Assembly: GCF_000959525.1 (NCBI RefSeq)
Contig: NZ_CP009832.1
Span: forward strand, 3,038,001-3,102,000
Reading direction: 5' to 3'
Source of the DNA: Burkholderia multivorans ATCC BAA-247
GTDB taxonomy: Bacteria > Pseudomonadota > Gammaproteobacteria > Burkholderiales > Burkholderiaceae
DNA length: 64,000 bases
Shown here piece by piece: positions 40,881-49,018 of the stretch. The first letter of the stretch is position 1, and the number at the start of each line of letters is the position of its first letter. Below the pieces are notes generated by a model. That model worked only from the letters and a program-made list of their open reading frames with translations, made no database searches and had not been told where the DNA came from. The translations under genes and the position numbers were made by a program.

Positions 40881-40896
40881 GTTTGACGGGTCAAAC
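40881..40896. promoter_or_regulatory. Candidate MarR operator
   Basis: A perfect 16-bp palindrome, GTTTGAC-GG-GTCAAAC in effect, 16 bp upstream of the MFS start codon. Palindromes of this size are usual MarR-family sites. It could also influence the divergent ecsC-type gene, 75 bp away. Confidence 0.6.
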
Positions 40897-40971
40897 AATC
40901 TCGAAATTGTAGCACGCAGGAGTACCCTAGGCCGACGACGGTCGCCTTTCCGCCGGCCGCCAAGGAGAATG

Positions 40972-41817
40972 ATGGAACCGATTTCAATCACGCCCGACGC
41001 GGCGCCGCTCTCACCGCAGGATCGCGACGCGCTGCGGCGCGCGAAACAGGTGCTGGAAAGCCCGTCGCTGACGATGAAGCTGACCGGCGTGCTCGGCGCG
41101 CCGGTCGAGAAGATGATCGCCAAATTGCCGGATTTCGCGACCGGCAAGATCAACGACGCGACGCAGCTCGCGCTGCGCAAATGTCTGAACATCGCGCTGC
41201 GCACGCTCGGCAAGCCGCCGGCGCCGGACGCCGAGCCCGACAAGCCGAGCAACCTGCTGCACAAGCTCGCGGTCGCGACGACGGGCGCGGCGGGCGGCGC
41301 GTTCGGCTTCCTCGCGCTGCCGGTCGAACTGCCGGTGACGACCACGCTGATCTTCCGCTCGGTGTGCGACATTGCGCGCAGCGAGGGCGAGGATCTGACG
41401 TCCGTCGATACGCAGCTGCAGTGCCTCGCGGTGCTCGGGATGGGCGGCAATCCGGACAAGGATGCCGAAGACGCCGATCTCGGCTACTTCGTGCTGCGCG
41501 GCGCGCTCGCACAGGCGATCTCGAAGGCGTCGCAGGACATCGCGACGAAGGGGCTCGCCGCGCATAGCTCGGCGGCGGTGTTCAAGCTCGTGCAGGCCGT
41601 CGCGTCGCGCTTCTCGGTCCAGGTGACCGAGCAGATGGCGGCGAAATCGGTGCCGGCGATCGGCGCGGTGCTCGGCGCGACCGTCAACACGCTGTTCATC
41701 GATCACTTCCAGCAGATGGCGCACGGCCACTTCACCGTGCGCCGGCTCGAACGCAAGTACGGCACCGAGGTCGTGCAGGCCGCCTATCAGGCGATCGACG
41801 GCTCGCCGACGCGCTGA
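40972..41817 (+). CDS. EcsC family protein
   Basis: 281 residues. The core GAAGGAFGFLALPVELPVTTTLIFRSVCDIA (two helices around residues 103-135) and LQCLAVLGMGG near 145 are EcsC hallmarks. The helices are amphipathic to hydrophobic and suggest membrane association. EcsC was named from a Bacillus ABC-transporter locus; its function is unknown. AAGGAG at 40962-40967 favours the second ATG (40972) over the ATG at 40969. The last 31 bases overlap the 3' end of the convergent esterase gene. Confidence 0.83.
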   Translation: MEPISITPDAAPLSPQDRDALRRAKQVLESPSLTMKLTGVLGAPVEKMIAKLPDFATGKINDATQLALRKCLNIALRTLGKPPAPDAEPDKPSNLLHKLAVATTGAAGGAFGFLALPVELPVTTTLIFRSVCDIARSEGEDLTSVDTQLQCLAVLGMGGNPDKDAEDADLGYFVLRGALAQAISKASQDIATKGLAAHSSAAVFKLVQAVASRFSVQVTEQMAAKSVPAIGAVLGATVNTLFIDHFQQMAHGHFTVRRLERKYGTEVVQAAYQAIDGSPTR

Positions 41818-42755
41818 ACCGCGCGCTCGACCGCCACGCGGCGCAGGAACGCGGCCGCGCGATCGAGCGCGTCGCGCGACTCCGGCAACATCGGCGTGTA
41901 CAGCTGCCACACGTGCGGCATGCCCGGCCAGATTTCGATCTCGACCGGCACGCCGGCGGCCCTCGCCTTGTCGGCGACGCGACGCGAGTCGTCGAGCAGC
42001 ACCTCGGTACTGCCAACCTGGATGTAGAGCGGCGGCAAGCCCGAGAAATCCGCGTAGAGCGGCGATGCGTACGGGTGCGTCGCGGGCGTGTCGCCGAGAT
42101 AGAGCTTCGCGGCTTTCGGCAGCGCCGCACCGGCGAACATCGGGTCGATGCCGTCGTGCGTGCGCAGCGTGTCGCCGCTGCCCGCGAGATCGGTCCACGG
42201 CGAAAACAGGATCGCGCCGGCCGGCAGCGGTTCACCTGCGTCGCGCAGCGCGACGAGCGTCGCGAGCGCGAGGCCGCCGCCGGCCGAATCGCCGCCGAGC
42301 ACGATCGACTCGGGCCGCGTGCCGAGCGCAACCAGCCGACGGTATGCGGCGAGCGCATCGTCGAGCGCGGCCGGAAAGCGATTCTCGGGCGCGAGCCGAT
42401 AGTCGAGCGAGAACGAACGCACGCGCGCCCGCTTCGTCAGCCCGAACACGAGCGCGCGATGCGTCTTCGTCGAACAGAAGTAATAACCGCCGCCATGGAA
42501 GTACAGCAGCGTCGGCCCCGTCGCGCGACCGGCCGGCACGTCGGTGCGCTCGAGCCATTCGCCGCGCAGCGGTGCATCGCCGGCGCCGTAGCATTCGCGC
42601 AGCCGATAGCCGGACGGCGCACGGCGCGGCACGATCGTCCGCATCCGCAGATCGGTGAAGCGCCGCGCGCGGGCCGGGTCGAGCACCGGCCGCAGCGTCT
42701 CGGGACGGAACTGCCAGCGCAACAGCCAGCACGCCACTCTGCTTTGCCAACTCAT
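41787..42755 (-). CDS. Alpha/beta hydrolase (HSL-type esterase)
   Basis: 322 residues. LLYFHGGGYYFC near residue 90 is the hormone-sensitive-lipase oxyanion motif, and LGGDSAGGGLALA near 163 has the nucleophile Ser. Catalytic Asp and His are expected near THPYASPLY and GMPHVWQLY. The N-terminal cap (MSWQSRVACWLL) looks hydrophobic but is not a clear signal peptide. It should hydrolyse short-chain esters or lactones. The ATG at 42755 is preferred to an upstream GTG. The 3' end overlaps the ecsC-type gene on the other strand. Confidence 0.87.
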   Translation of the reverse strand: MSWQSRVACWLLRWQFRPETLRPVLDPARARRFTDLRMRTIVPRRAPSGYRLRECYGAGDAPLRGEWLERTDVPAGRATGPTLLYFHGGGYYFCSTKTHRALVFGLTKRARVRSFSLDYRLAPENRFPAALDDALAAYRRLVALGTRPESIVLGGDSAGGGLALATLVALRDAGEPLPAGAILFSPWTDLAGSGDTLRTHDGIDPMFAGAALPKAAKLYLGDTPATHPYASPLYADFSGLPPLYIQVGSTEVLLDDSRRVADKARAAGVPVEIEIWPGMPHVWQLYTPMLPESRDALDRAAAFLRRVAVERAVQRVGEPSIA

Positions 42756-42844
42756 CGGACACACTCCGCAATCGTAGTGTGACGATGGTACGTGCGATCG
42801 TTCGCGCGTCGCTGGACAGGAGGCTCTATATCAAACGGCGGCGC

Positions 42845-43279
42845 TCAGTTCGCCGGCAGCATCTGCCCGCGGATCTCGCCCGACGGATGCGCGCTCGTAT
42901 GAACGTTGAAATACCATTTGCCGCCCATCAGGTCGGTGACCTGCGCGTCGGTGAGCTCGGCCGAACCCTTGATCGGGCTCGCAAGCGCGTCCTTCGGAAT
43001 CGGCACTTGCACGCCCGCGTTCTGCCCGACCGGCGCCGGCCCATGAAAGTGGGCGGCCGTCGCGGGGCCCGTGAGGTTCGCGTACGTGACCGTCCAGCGC
43101 AGCGTATGGGACACCGTGTCGTAGCGCGCGTCGACCGTGCCCGAGCCGTGGCTCGTCGTCGGCGGCACCTCGCTCGACGGCTGGAGATTGGCGGACAGAC
43201 GCACCGTTTCGGCAGCCGCGCCGCCGGCGACGAACGCGCCCGCGAGTAACGCGACCTGGAGCAAACGCAGCTTCGGCAT
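42845..43279 (-). CDS. Secreted CHRD-domain protein
   Basis: 144 residues with a clear Sec signal peptide (KLRLLQVALLAGAFVAGGAAA, about residues 3-23, cleavage likely after AAA). The rest is one CHRD domain: LSANLQPSSEVPP near residue 28, AAHFHGPAPVGQNAGV near 75 and WYFNVHTSAHPSGEIRGQ near 120. The domain occurs in chordin and in many bacterial secreted proteins, with no firm function; the conserved His residues may bind metal. GAGGAGG just before the ATG supports the start. Single gene. Confidence 0.87.
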   Translation of the reverse strand: MPKLRLLQVALLAGAFVAGGAAAETVRLSANLQPSSEVPPTTSHGSGTVDARYDTVSHTLRWTVTYANLTGPATAAHFHGPAPVGQNAGVQVPIPKDALASPIKGSAELTDAQVTDLMGGKWYFNVHTSAHPSGEIRGQMLPAN

Positions 43280-43420
43280 GGAACCTCCTCGAACGACGTT
43301 GCGCACCGCGCGGCCGCGGCGCTTCGTGATGGTAGTCGATTGCCGACGATTCGGCAGCCGCCTCTACGCGACGCGGCGCGAGCCTGCCGCAACGAGGAAC
43401 AGACCTTTGCAGCGCCGCAC

Positions 43421-43528
43421 CTGAATCCGCATGCGGCCTTTCGCTACACTTCGGTCCACAGTTGCTTGTTTCCTTCGTCCGAAGGAGTCTGCGAGTATTC
43501 ACGCGGCCGCCCGGCCGCGTTTTTTTTT
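43421..43528 (+). ncRNA. Candidate orphan small RNA with its promoter
   Basis: A possible promoter (CTGAAT at 43421-43426, 18-bp spacer, TACACT at 43445-43450) predicts a start near 43457. The transcript would contain a hairpin TCCTTC-GTCC-GAAGGA (43471-43486), a single-stranded stretch and a terminator hairpin with nine U residues ending at 43528, about 72 nt in all. The surrounding 510-bp gap (43280-43788) holds no gene I can support. This layout fits an Hfq-type sRNA, or less likely an attenuated leader of the outer-membrane gene at 43789. Confidence 0.45.
43502..43528 (+). terminator. Strong intrinsic terminator with no coding gene upstream
   Basis: CGCGGCC (43502-43508), loop GCCC, GGCCGCG (43513-43519), then nine T residues. 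The nearest upstream plus-strand gene is the ecsC-type gene, 1.7 kb away, and the flanking CHRD gene runs the other way. Confidence 0.85.
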
Positions 43529-43788
43529 CGTCGTCGCGTCGCCGCGCGGACGTCTGCGAAGCGAGCCGCTTCATGCGACCTGAAACGTATGCCGAATCGC
43601 ACGGCGCACGCCGCGTGCACGGCCGCCGTACCAAAGACCGGAACGATACTGTGCGCGCGCTCGCAGACGATCGTTGTCACGATCGGTAATAGGCTGTTGT
43701 GCAAAGCCGCGTCGACATGCGGCGCGTCGCGCGGGACAATGTCGCGTTGTCGTCGTGACCTGAAAGAACCGTGCCGGCCCGCCTCCCG

Positions 43789-44790
43789 ATGTCCCTCCCG
43801 CACCGATCTGTCCGTGTCCGCCCGATGCTGGCAGGCCTCTGTTCCGTCGCCGCGCTCTACGGCGCGCCTGCCGATGCGCAGGAATTCTCGCTGTTCGCCG
43901 GCTCGCTATGGGGTGCCGGCAACCGCTCGTACGCGTGGGCGTTCGATTATCAGGAAGGACTGAGCCCGCATACAGCGCTCGGCTTCACGTGGTACAACGA
44001 AGGCCACATTCCGGACCATCACCGCGACGGCCAGGCGATCCAGTTCTGGGGCCGCGTGCCGCTCGACGATCGGCGCTTCGTGGTGTCCGCCGGCGTCGGT
44101 CCCTATCGCTACTTCGATACCGTGCCGGCCGCCGCCGGACGCGGCTACTCGAACTCGCACGGCTGGGGCGTGCTGATGAGCGTGCGCGCCGCGTACTACA
44201 CGTCGCATCGCTGGATTGCGCAGCTTCAGCTCAATCGTGCGCAGGTGTTCAGCGGCCCCGACACGACGTCGGTGATGTTCGGCGTCGGCTATCAGCTCGA
44301 TGCGCCCGACACCCCGGGTCCGCGCGACACCGCGCTACCGCGCACGCGCAAGGTCACGAACAACGAGATCACCGCAATGCTCGGCGAAACGATCCTGAAC
44401 AGCCGGTCTTCGCCGTCGTCGCTCGGCGGCAGTCTCGAATACCGGCGCGGCCTCACGCGCACGGTCGACTGGACCGCGACGTGGATGTACGAAGGCGCGA
44501 AGCAGGCGGTCCGCCGCAACGGGATCGCATCGCAACTGTGGCTCACGCGCGCGTTTCTGAACGACAAGGTCACGCTGGCGGCCGGCGCGGGCGCGTACTT
44601 CACCGTCAACCAGCGCAATCGCGACGGCCAGCCGGGGCCCGGCGACGGCCGGCTGTCCGGAATCGTGTCGATCTCCGCGAGCTACCGCCTGTCGGACCGC
44701 TGGCTCACGCGCCTGACGTGGAACCGCGTGGTCACGCGCTACAACCGCGACACCGACGTGATCCAGGCCGGCCTCGGCTACCGGTTCTAA
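43789..44790 (+). CDS. Outer-membrane beta-barrel protein of unassigned family
   Basis: 333 residues. A signal peptide (PMLAGLCSVAALYGAPADAQ) is followed by alternating amphipathic strands, GVGY and GLGYRF repeats, and a C-terminal Phe, the usual barrel-assembly signal. The N-terminal GFTWYNEGHIPDHHRDGQA is distinctive and His-rich. About 12 strands seem possible. I looked for the His-Ser site of the lipid A deacylase PagL and did not find it. The start is uncertain: no good ribosome site, and ATGs at 43789 or 43825 both keep a signal peptide. Single gene downstream of the candidate sRNA. Confidence 0.7.
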   Translation: MSLPHRSVRVRPMLAGLCSVAALYGAPADAQEFSLFAGSLWGAGNRSYAWAFDYQEGLSPHTALGFTWYNEGHIPDHHRDGQAIQFWGRVPLDDRRFVVSAGVGPYRYFDTVPAAAGRGYSNSHGWGVLMSVRAAYYTSHRWIAQLQLNRAQVFSGPDTTSVMFGVGYQLDAPDTPGPRDTALPRTRKVTNNEITAMLGETILNSRSSPSSLGGSLEYRRGLTRTVDWTATWMYEGAKQAVRRNGIASQLWLTRAFLNDKVTLAAGAGAYFTVNQRNRDGQPGPGDGRLSGIVSISASYRLSDRWLTRLTWNRVVTRYNRDTDVIQAGLGYRF

Positions 44791-44811
44791 GCGCCGCGGC
44801 GCAGCACGCGC

Positions 44812-45585
44812 CTACGCGCGGTAGCCGGGATCGATCCGGTCGACGATGCGCTGCAGCGCGTCGAACGCATCCTGCCCCGCACCGTGCCTGGGATCGAAGT
44901 TCAGCGAGTCGCGCACGCAGGCTTCGAGCACCGGCGGCGCGATCGGCAGCGCGTCGCCGATTGCATGCGTCGCGATCTGCACCTCGCACGCGCGGTTGAG
45001 CAGCCACATCAGCGAGAACGTCTGCGCGAGCGTCGCGCCGATCGTCACGGGGCCATGATTGCGCAGCAGCAGCACCGGCCGCCCGCCCGCGCTCTCGACG
45101 ATCCGGCGCCCCTCGTCGAGACGCACGGTGATCCCTTCGAAGTCGTGATACGCGATCTTTCCGTACAGCTGCGCCGAATAGAAATTGGAGAACGACAGGC
45201 CGTCGCGCGAGCAGCACACGGCCATCGTCGGCGTCGTATGCACGTGCATCACGCAATGCGCGTCGGGCAGCGCCGCATGAATCGCCGCGTGGAATGTGAA
45301 GCCGGCCGGATTGATCGGCCAGTCGGAATGCCCGATCACGTTGCCGTCGATGTCGACCTTCACGAGATTCGACGCGCAGACCTCACGGTAATGGAGCCCG
45401 AACGGATTGATCAGGAAGTGGCCGTCCTCGCCCGGCACGCGCAGCGAGATATGGTTGTAGATCAGCTCGGTCCAGCCGAGATGATCGAAGATCCGGTAAG
45501 CGGCCGCGAGTTGCACGCGCGCTTGCCATTCGGCTTCGGAGAAACGGGCGGGACGCGTAAACGGCTGGTTCGGTACACGTTGCAT
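44812..45585 (-). CDS. Class II aldolase/adducin family protein
   Basis: 257 residues. The zinc ligands sit in CVMHVHTTPTMAV near residue 113 and LLRNHGPVTIG near 175; YNHISLRVPG near 45 and FLINPFGLHY near 60 complete the fold. Stand-alone bacterial members act as sugar-phosphate aldolases or as decarboxylase-like enzymes, but no partner gene points to a substrate. GGAG six bases before the ATG at 45585 favours it over the ATG six codons upstream. It converges on the barrel gene with a 21-bp gap. Confidence 0.87.
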   Translation of the reverse strand: MQRVPNQPFTRPARFSEAEWQARVQLAAAYRIFDHLGWTELIYNHISLRVPGEDGHFLINPFGLHYREVCASNLVKVDIDGNVIGHSDWPINPAGFTFHAAIHAALPDAHCVMHVHTTPTMAVCCSRDGLSFSNFYSAQLYGKIAYHDFEGITVRLDEGRRIVESAGGRPVLLLRNHGPVTIGATLAQTFSLMWLLNRACEVQIATHAIGDALPIAPPVLEACVRDSLNFDPRHGAGQDAFDALQRIVDRIDPGYRA

Positions 45586-45739
45586 GGGAAGCTCCGGTTG
45601 CATGCGCGAGCGCCGCGCGTGCGGCTTCGCGGCTGTCGAACGAGGCCGCCGCCGCGGCGCCCGTATCGTTGCGCACACAACCATAGCACCGATTCCCGCG
45701 CATCGGTATCGCGGTTTTCGCCGACGCGCTCGCGCCCCT

Positions 45740-47389
45740 TTAAAGCTGGTCGTCGACCGGCAGCAGCGTGAAGATGCCCGTCATGATGTTGCGCAGCAGC
45801 CCTGCATGCGGATCGATGTGATAGGTGCTCGGCTGCCCGTTGTCGACGCCCGTCCATTCGAGCGACGGCGGCCCGCCGCCGGCCGATTTCACGAGCGTCA
45901 CGCGGTAGCTTTCGTCCGGCTGCGTCGCGCGCCTGAACAGTGCGGCGGTCTGCTGCGCGAGCGCCGGGCTGTGGATCACGAGCGCCAGTTCGGTGTTCAG
46001 ATGCGCGGAGCGCGGATCGAGGTTCAGCGAGCCGATCACGAGGATCTTGCGGTCGATCACGTAAGCCTTCGCATGCAGGCTCGCGCGCGAACGCGAGCCG
46101 AACAGACGCGCACGCGGCTGATCCGGCTGCGCCTTGAACTCGTACAGCTCGATGCCGCGCTGCAGCAGCGGCACGCGATACGGCGCGTAGCCGGCCTGCA
46201 CGGCCACCGCGTCGGTCGCGGCGAGCGAATTCGTCAGGATCGCGACGCGTACGCCGCGCGCGGCCGTATCGCCGAGAATCTTCACGCCCGCATCGTGCGG
46301 CACGAAGTACGGCGAGAACGCGAGGAATTCGTGCTGCGCGGCGCGCGTGAGTTCGACGAGACGCTGCATCGGCGGGCTCACATACTGATCGTTCGGCCGC
46401 GCGATCTTGTCCGGCGCGTCGACCTTGAACTCGGCCGGCGCCCATACGAGCCCGAGCTCGTCGCGCGCGATCTGCTGCGACAGCGGCGTCGCGTTCAGCG
46501 GCTTCGCGTTGTACGGATCGGCGTTCTTGCGCCAGTGCTCGCGCAGCTCGTCGCGCACCGCGTCGAGCTCCTTCGGCTTGAACGTCTGGTGATTCAGCGC
46601 GCGCAGCGGATAGCTGCTTGCGCTCGCCCAGTACGTGTCGAAGCTGTGCGAGATGTCGTCGGTCACGGGCCCGGCCGCGAGCACGTCGAGATCGCGGAAC
46701 TGCAGCGTCGCGCTCGCGCTGAAATACTCGTCGCCGAGGTTGCGGCCGCCGACGATCGCGATCTGGTTGTCGGCGATCATCGCCTTGTTGTGCATGCGCC
46801 GCGTGAAGCTGTCGATGCGCGTGAGGAAGTCGGTCGTGCGGTGCATGACGCCCTGCCGCGACGCGCCGAACGGATTGAACACGCGGATCTCGATGTTCTC
46901 GTGCGTGTTCAGCGCGGCCATCACGCGGTCGATATCGTGGAAGTTCAGATCGTCGACGAGCATCCGCACGCGCACGCCGCGGTCGGCTGCGTACAGCGCC
47001 GCGCCGAGCAGCAGCTTGCCGGTCGTGTCCTCGGTCGCGATGTAGTACTGCATGTCGAGCGTCTTCGTCGCCGCGCGCGCGAGCGCGATGCGCATCTGCA
47101 GCGCCTCGGCGCCGTCGGCAAGGAGCCGGAAGCCCGACTGGCCCGGGTGCGCGGCCTCCGGCGCGGCGAGCGCGTCGCGCAGCGGCGTCGCGGTGCTCTG
47201 CGGCAGCGCGTGCGACACCGAACGTTCGAGTGCGGTCGCAGGCGGATGCGTCGCGCATGCGGCGACGAGCGGCAGCAGCGCGAACACGGTCAGCAGGCGC
47301 GCGATGCGCGTGCGCACGCAACGGACGGCCGGCGATGCACCGACGGGCGAACCGGCGGCCGGTGCGCGCCGGATAAGGGAGATGAGCAC
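45740..47389 (-). CDS. PLD-family lipoprotein, cardiolipin synthase-like
   Basis: About 549 residues. A hydrophobic stretch ending LLPLVAACATH near residue 45 is a lipobox, so the mature protein should be lipid-anchored and face the periplasm. Two phospholipase D sites follow: RMHNKAMIADNQ near 205 and SLHAKAYVIDRK near 435, each with a conserved Gly-Gly/Gly-Ser and Asn turn. The start is uncertain: GTG at 47389 has AGGAAG seven bases upstream; a TTG at 47413 extends the frame. Cardiolipin synthases normally face the cytoplasm or are integral; a lipoprotein form may act on periplasmic or outer-membrane phospholipid. Confidence 0.82.
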   Translation of the reverse strand: MLISLIRRAPAAGSPVGASPAVRCVRTRIARLLTVFALLPLVAACATHPPATALERSVSHALPQSTATPLRDALAAPEAAHPGQSGFRLLADGAEALQMRIALARAATKTLDMQYYIATEDTTGKLLLGAALYAADRGVRVRMLVDDLNFHDIDRVMAALNTHENIEIRVFNPFGASRQGVMHRTTDFLTRIDSFTRRMHNKAMIADNQIAIVGGRNLGDEYFSASATLQFRDLDVLAAGPVTDDISHSFDTYWASASSYPLRALNHQTFKPKELDAVRDELREHWRKNADPYNAKPLNATPLSQQIARDELGLVWAPAEFKVDAPDKIARPNDQYVSPPMQRLVELTRAAQHEFLAFSPYFVPHDAGVKILGDTAARGVRVAILTNSLAATDAVAVQAGYAPYRVPLLQRGIELYEFKAQPDQPRARLFGSRSRASLHAKAYVIDRKILVIGSLNLDPRSAHLNTELALVIHSPALAQQTAALFRRATQPDESYRVTLVKSAGGGPPSLEWTGVDNGQPSTYHIDPHAGLLRNIMTGIFTLLPVDDQL

Positions 47390-47721
47390 GAGCTTCCTCG
47401 ACGGGCTGATCAATGGGTCGCACTCGCCGCGGCGCGCGGCTGACGGGCGGTTTCGGCCGATTCTAGTTGGCGCCCGGCGAAGCGGTCAATGTCGCACGCC
47501 CGGTGCCGCGAGGCGACGGCGCGCGGGCGCACCGTCCGGGGGCGTGCCGCGGGTGGTCCGATCCATTCACGGCGATTCGGTGTCGTGCCCGCTCATGTTC
47601 ATGAGGGGCCGCATGCGCCGCGTGCGGCAAAGGCGGTTGGCGGCGCCGGTCGTCGACGAGCCGATCGCGCTCGCGAAGGCGTAGCCGCTGCCCGGCACGG
47701 CGCCGCAATCGCGTTGCTGCC
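47390..47721. other. Intergenic region without a supported gene
   Basis: About 330 bp between the PLD lipoprotein start and the terminator after the M48 protease gene. Open frames cross it on both strands, one running through the terminator stem, and none has a ribosome site or a known domain. It should hold the PLD gene promoter. Confidence 0.5.
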
Positions 47722-47756
47722 AAAAAGAAAACCCCGCGTTCCGGAGAACGCGGGGT
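47722..47756 (-). terminator. Intrinsic terminator after the M48 protease gene
   Basis: CCCCGCGTTC (47732-47741), a four-base loop and GAACGCGGGG (47746-47755), with an A-rich run at 47722-47731 that gives a U-tract for minus-strand transcripts. It lies 55 bp past the protease stop. Confidence 0.88.
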
Positions 47757-47810
47757 GTGCGCATGATCGCTGTGCCGGCACGCGCGCGGCCGGCGCGCGA
47801 CTGCGATCGA

Positions 47811-48572
47811 TCAGTTGCCCTTCGCGATGCGCTGCTCGATATGCTGCGCACGGCTCGCCGACGACGGATGCGAGCTCAGCATCGAGCTCTTGCCGCCGTC
47901 GAGCTGCGCGAGCTTCTGGAACGCGGTGACGAGGCCCTTCTGGCTCATCCCCTTCTGCTTCAGCAGATCGAACGAATAGTCGTCTGCCGCACTTTCCTGA
48001 GATTGCGAGAACTGCGCGTTGATGAACTTCTCGGTGATGTCGCCGAGCTGCGAGCTCGTCAGTGCCGCAACGCCCGGCGATGCCGCGCCGGCCGCGCTGC
48101 GCGCCGCGCTGACCGCATAGGCCGTCTGCATCGCCTTCTTCGAATGACCGAGTGCGACGTGGCCCATTTCATGGCCGATCACGCCGCGCAGCTCGTCGTC
48201 GTTCATCATGTCCATCAGGCCGCTGTACACGCGCACGCAGCCGTTGCCCATCGCCCACGCGTTGACGTCCTTCGTCAGATAGACCTTGTAGTCGACCTTG
48301 CGGCCGTTCAGCGTCATGTCGCCGAAGCCCTTCATCACCTTCGTCAGGCGCTTCGCGTATGCGCTGTTCGGCGCGGCGATCTTCGACTCGGCGTCGCTCG
48401 CCTTGCACGCATCGTTCGACAGCGCGGCGATGTCCGCGTCCGACAGCGTGGCCGCCTTGAACAGGTTCGTGCCGGCCGACGTCAGCCCGTTCGCGTCGAG
48501 ATTCTGCACCCCGCCGCACGCGCTCAGCAAAAACGCGACGCCGCACGCCGCCACCGCTTTGTTCAATTGCAT
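47811..48572 (-). CDS. M48-family metalloprotease lipoprotein
   Basis: 253 residues. The signal peptide ends in a lipobox (VAFLLSACGG), so the protein is lipid-anchored. VIGHEMGHVALGH near residue 133 is the zinc HExxH motif, and SQESAADDYSFDLL near 195 has the third ligand Glu. It resembles E. coli LoiP/YggG, an outer-membrane quality-control protease. SSHPSSASRAQHIEQRI closes the family match. Single gene with its own terminator; nothing shows its targets. Confidence 0.92.
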   Translation of the reverse strand: MQLNKAVAACGVAFLLSACGGVQNLDANGLTSAGTNLFKAATLSDADIAALSNDACKASDAESKIAAPNSAYAKRLTKVMKGFGDMTLNGRKVDYKVYLTKDVNAWAMGNGCVRVYSGLMDMMNDDELRGVIGHEMGHVALGHSKKAMQTAYAVSAARSAAGAASPGVAALTSSQLGDITEKFINAQFSQSQESAADDYSFDLLKQKGMSQKGLVTAFQKLAQLDGGKSSMLSSHPSSASRAQHIEQRIAKGN

Positions 48573-48662
48573 CCCGGATCCCTCGTTCGTTGTAGTTGGG
48601 ACCGGCGATTGTGCAGAATCCAGGCAAAAATTACCAGACGTTTACGTCGAATGACGTTTTCC

Positions 48663-48929
48663 TTACCGATCGCGCGAAACGAACGGGGCGATTGGTGACG
48701 AGCGCGTCGTCAATCGCGCGATCGCGGCCGGTGCGCGCCCGCGCCGCGCGCGCGTGGCCGGCCGGCGCACGATGCATTTGCCGTACGCGACGAGCCAGCA
48801 GTCGTGATGATCGAAGTCCCGCAGCCGCCGCGCACGGCGCCGCTCGAGCCAGTGAAGTGCGATCGCGACCGTCAGCGCGACGGTCAGCGCCGATCCGCCG
48901 ATCGCGAGTCCCATCCAGGTTTCACCCAT
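48663..48929 (-). CDS. Small single-helix membrane protein
   Basis: 88 residues, not recognised. A membrane helix (LAIGGSALTVALTVAIALHWL, about 8-28) is followed by RRRARRLRDF, which would keep the N-terminus outside by the positive-inside rule, then a basic tail with two Cys (CWLVAYGKC). GGAGG five bases before the ATG is a strong ribosome site and the main reason to call the gene. It lies 89 bp after phaB on the same strand and may be co-transcribed with it. Function unknown. Confidence 0.6.
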   Translation of the reverse strand: MGETWMGLAIGGSALTVALTVAIALHWLERRRARRLRDFDHHDCWLVAYGKCIVRRPATRARRGRAPAAIARLTTRSSPIAPFVSRDR

Positions 48930-49018
48930 GCGTCCTCCGGAACACGACGCCGGCGCCGACGAACGGCGCCGGCACGGGATACAGCACGAACACGGCCCGC
49001 GCGGCGGGCCGTCACGCG

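Noticed and set aside
43444-43803. Open frames on both strands around the candidate small RNA
   Set aside because: They cross the terminator stem and T-run, have no ribosome site and show Arg-rich shadow composition.
43789-44790. Lipid A 3-O-deacylase PagL
   Set aside because: The PagL His-Ser catalytic motif near the C-terminal strands is not visible, and the protein is almost twice as long.
47567-47851. A 94-codon minus-strand frame downstream of the M48 protease gene
   Set aside because: It runs through the terminator hairpin, lacks a ribosome site and has no recognisable domain.
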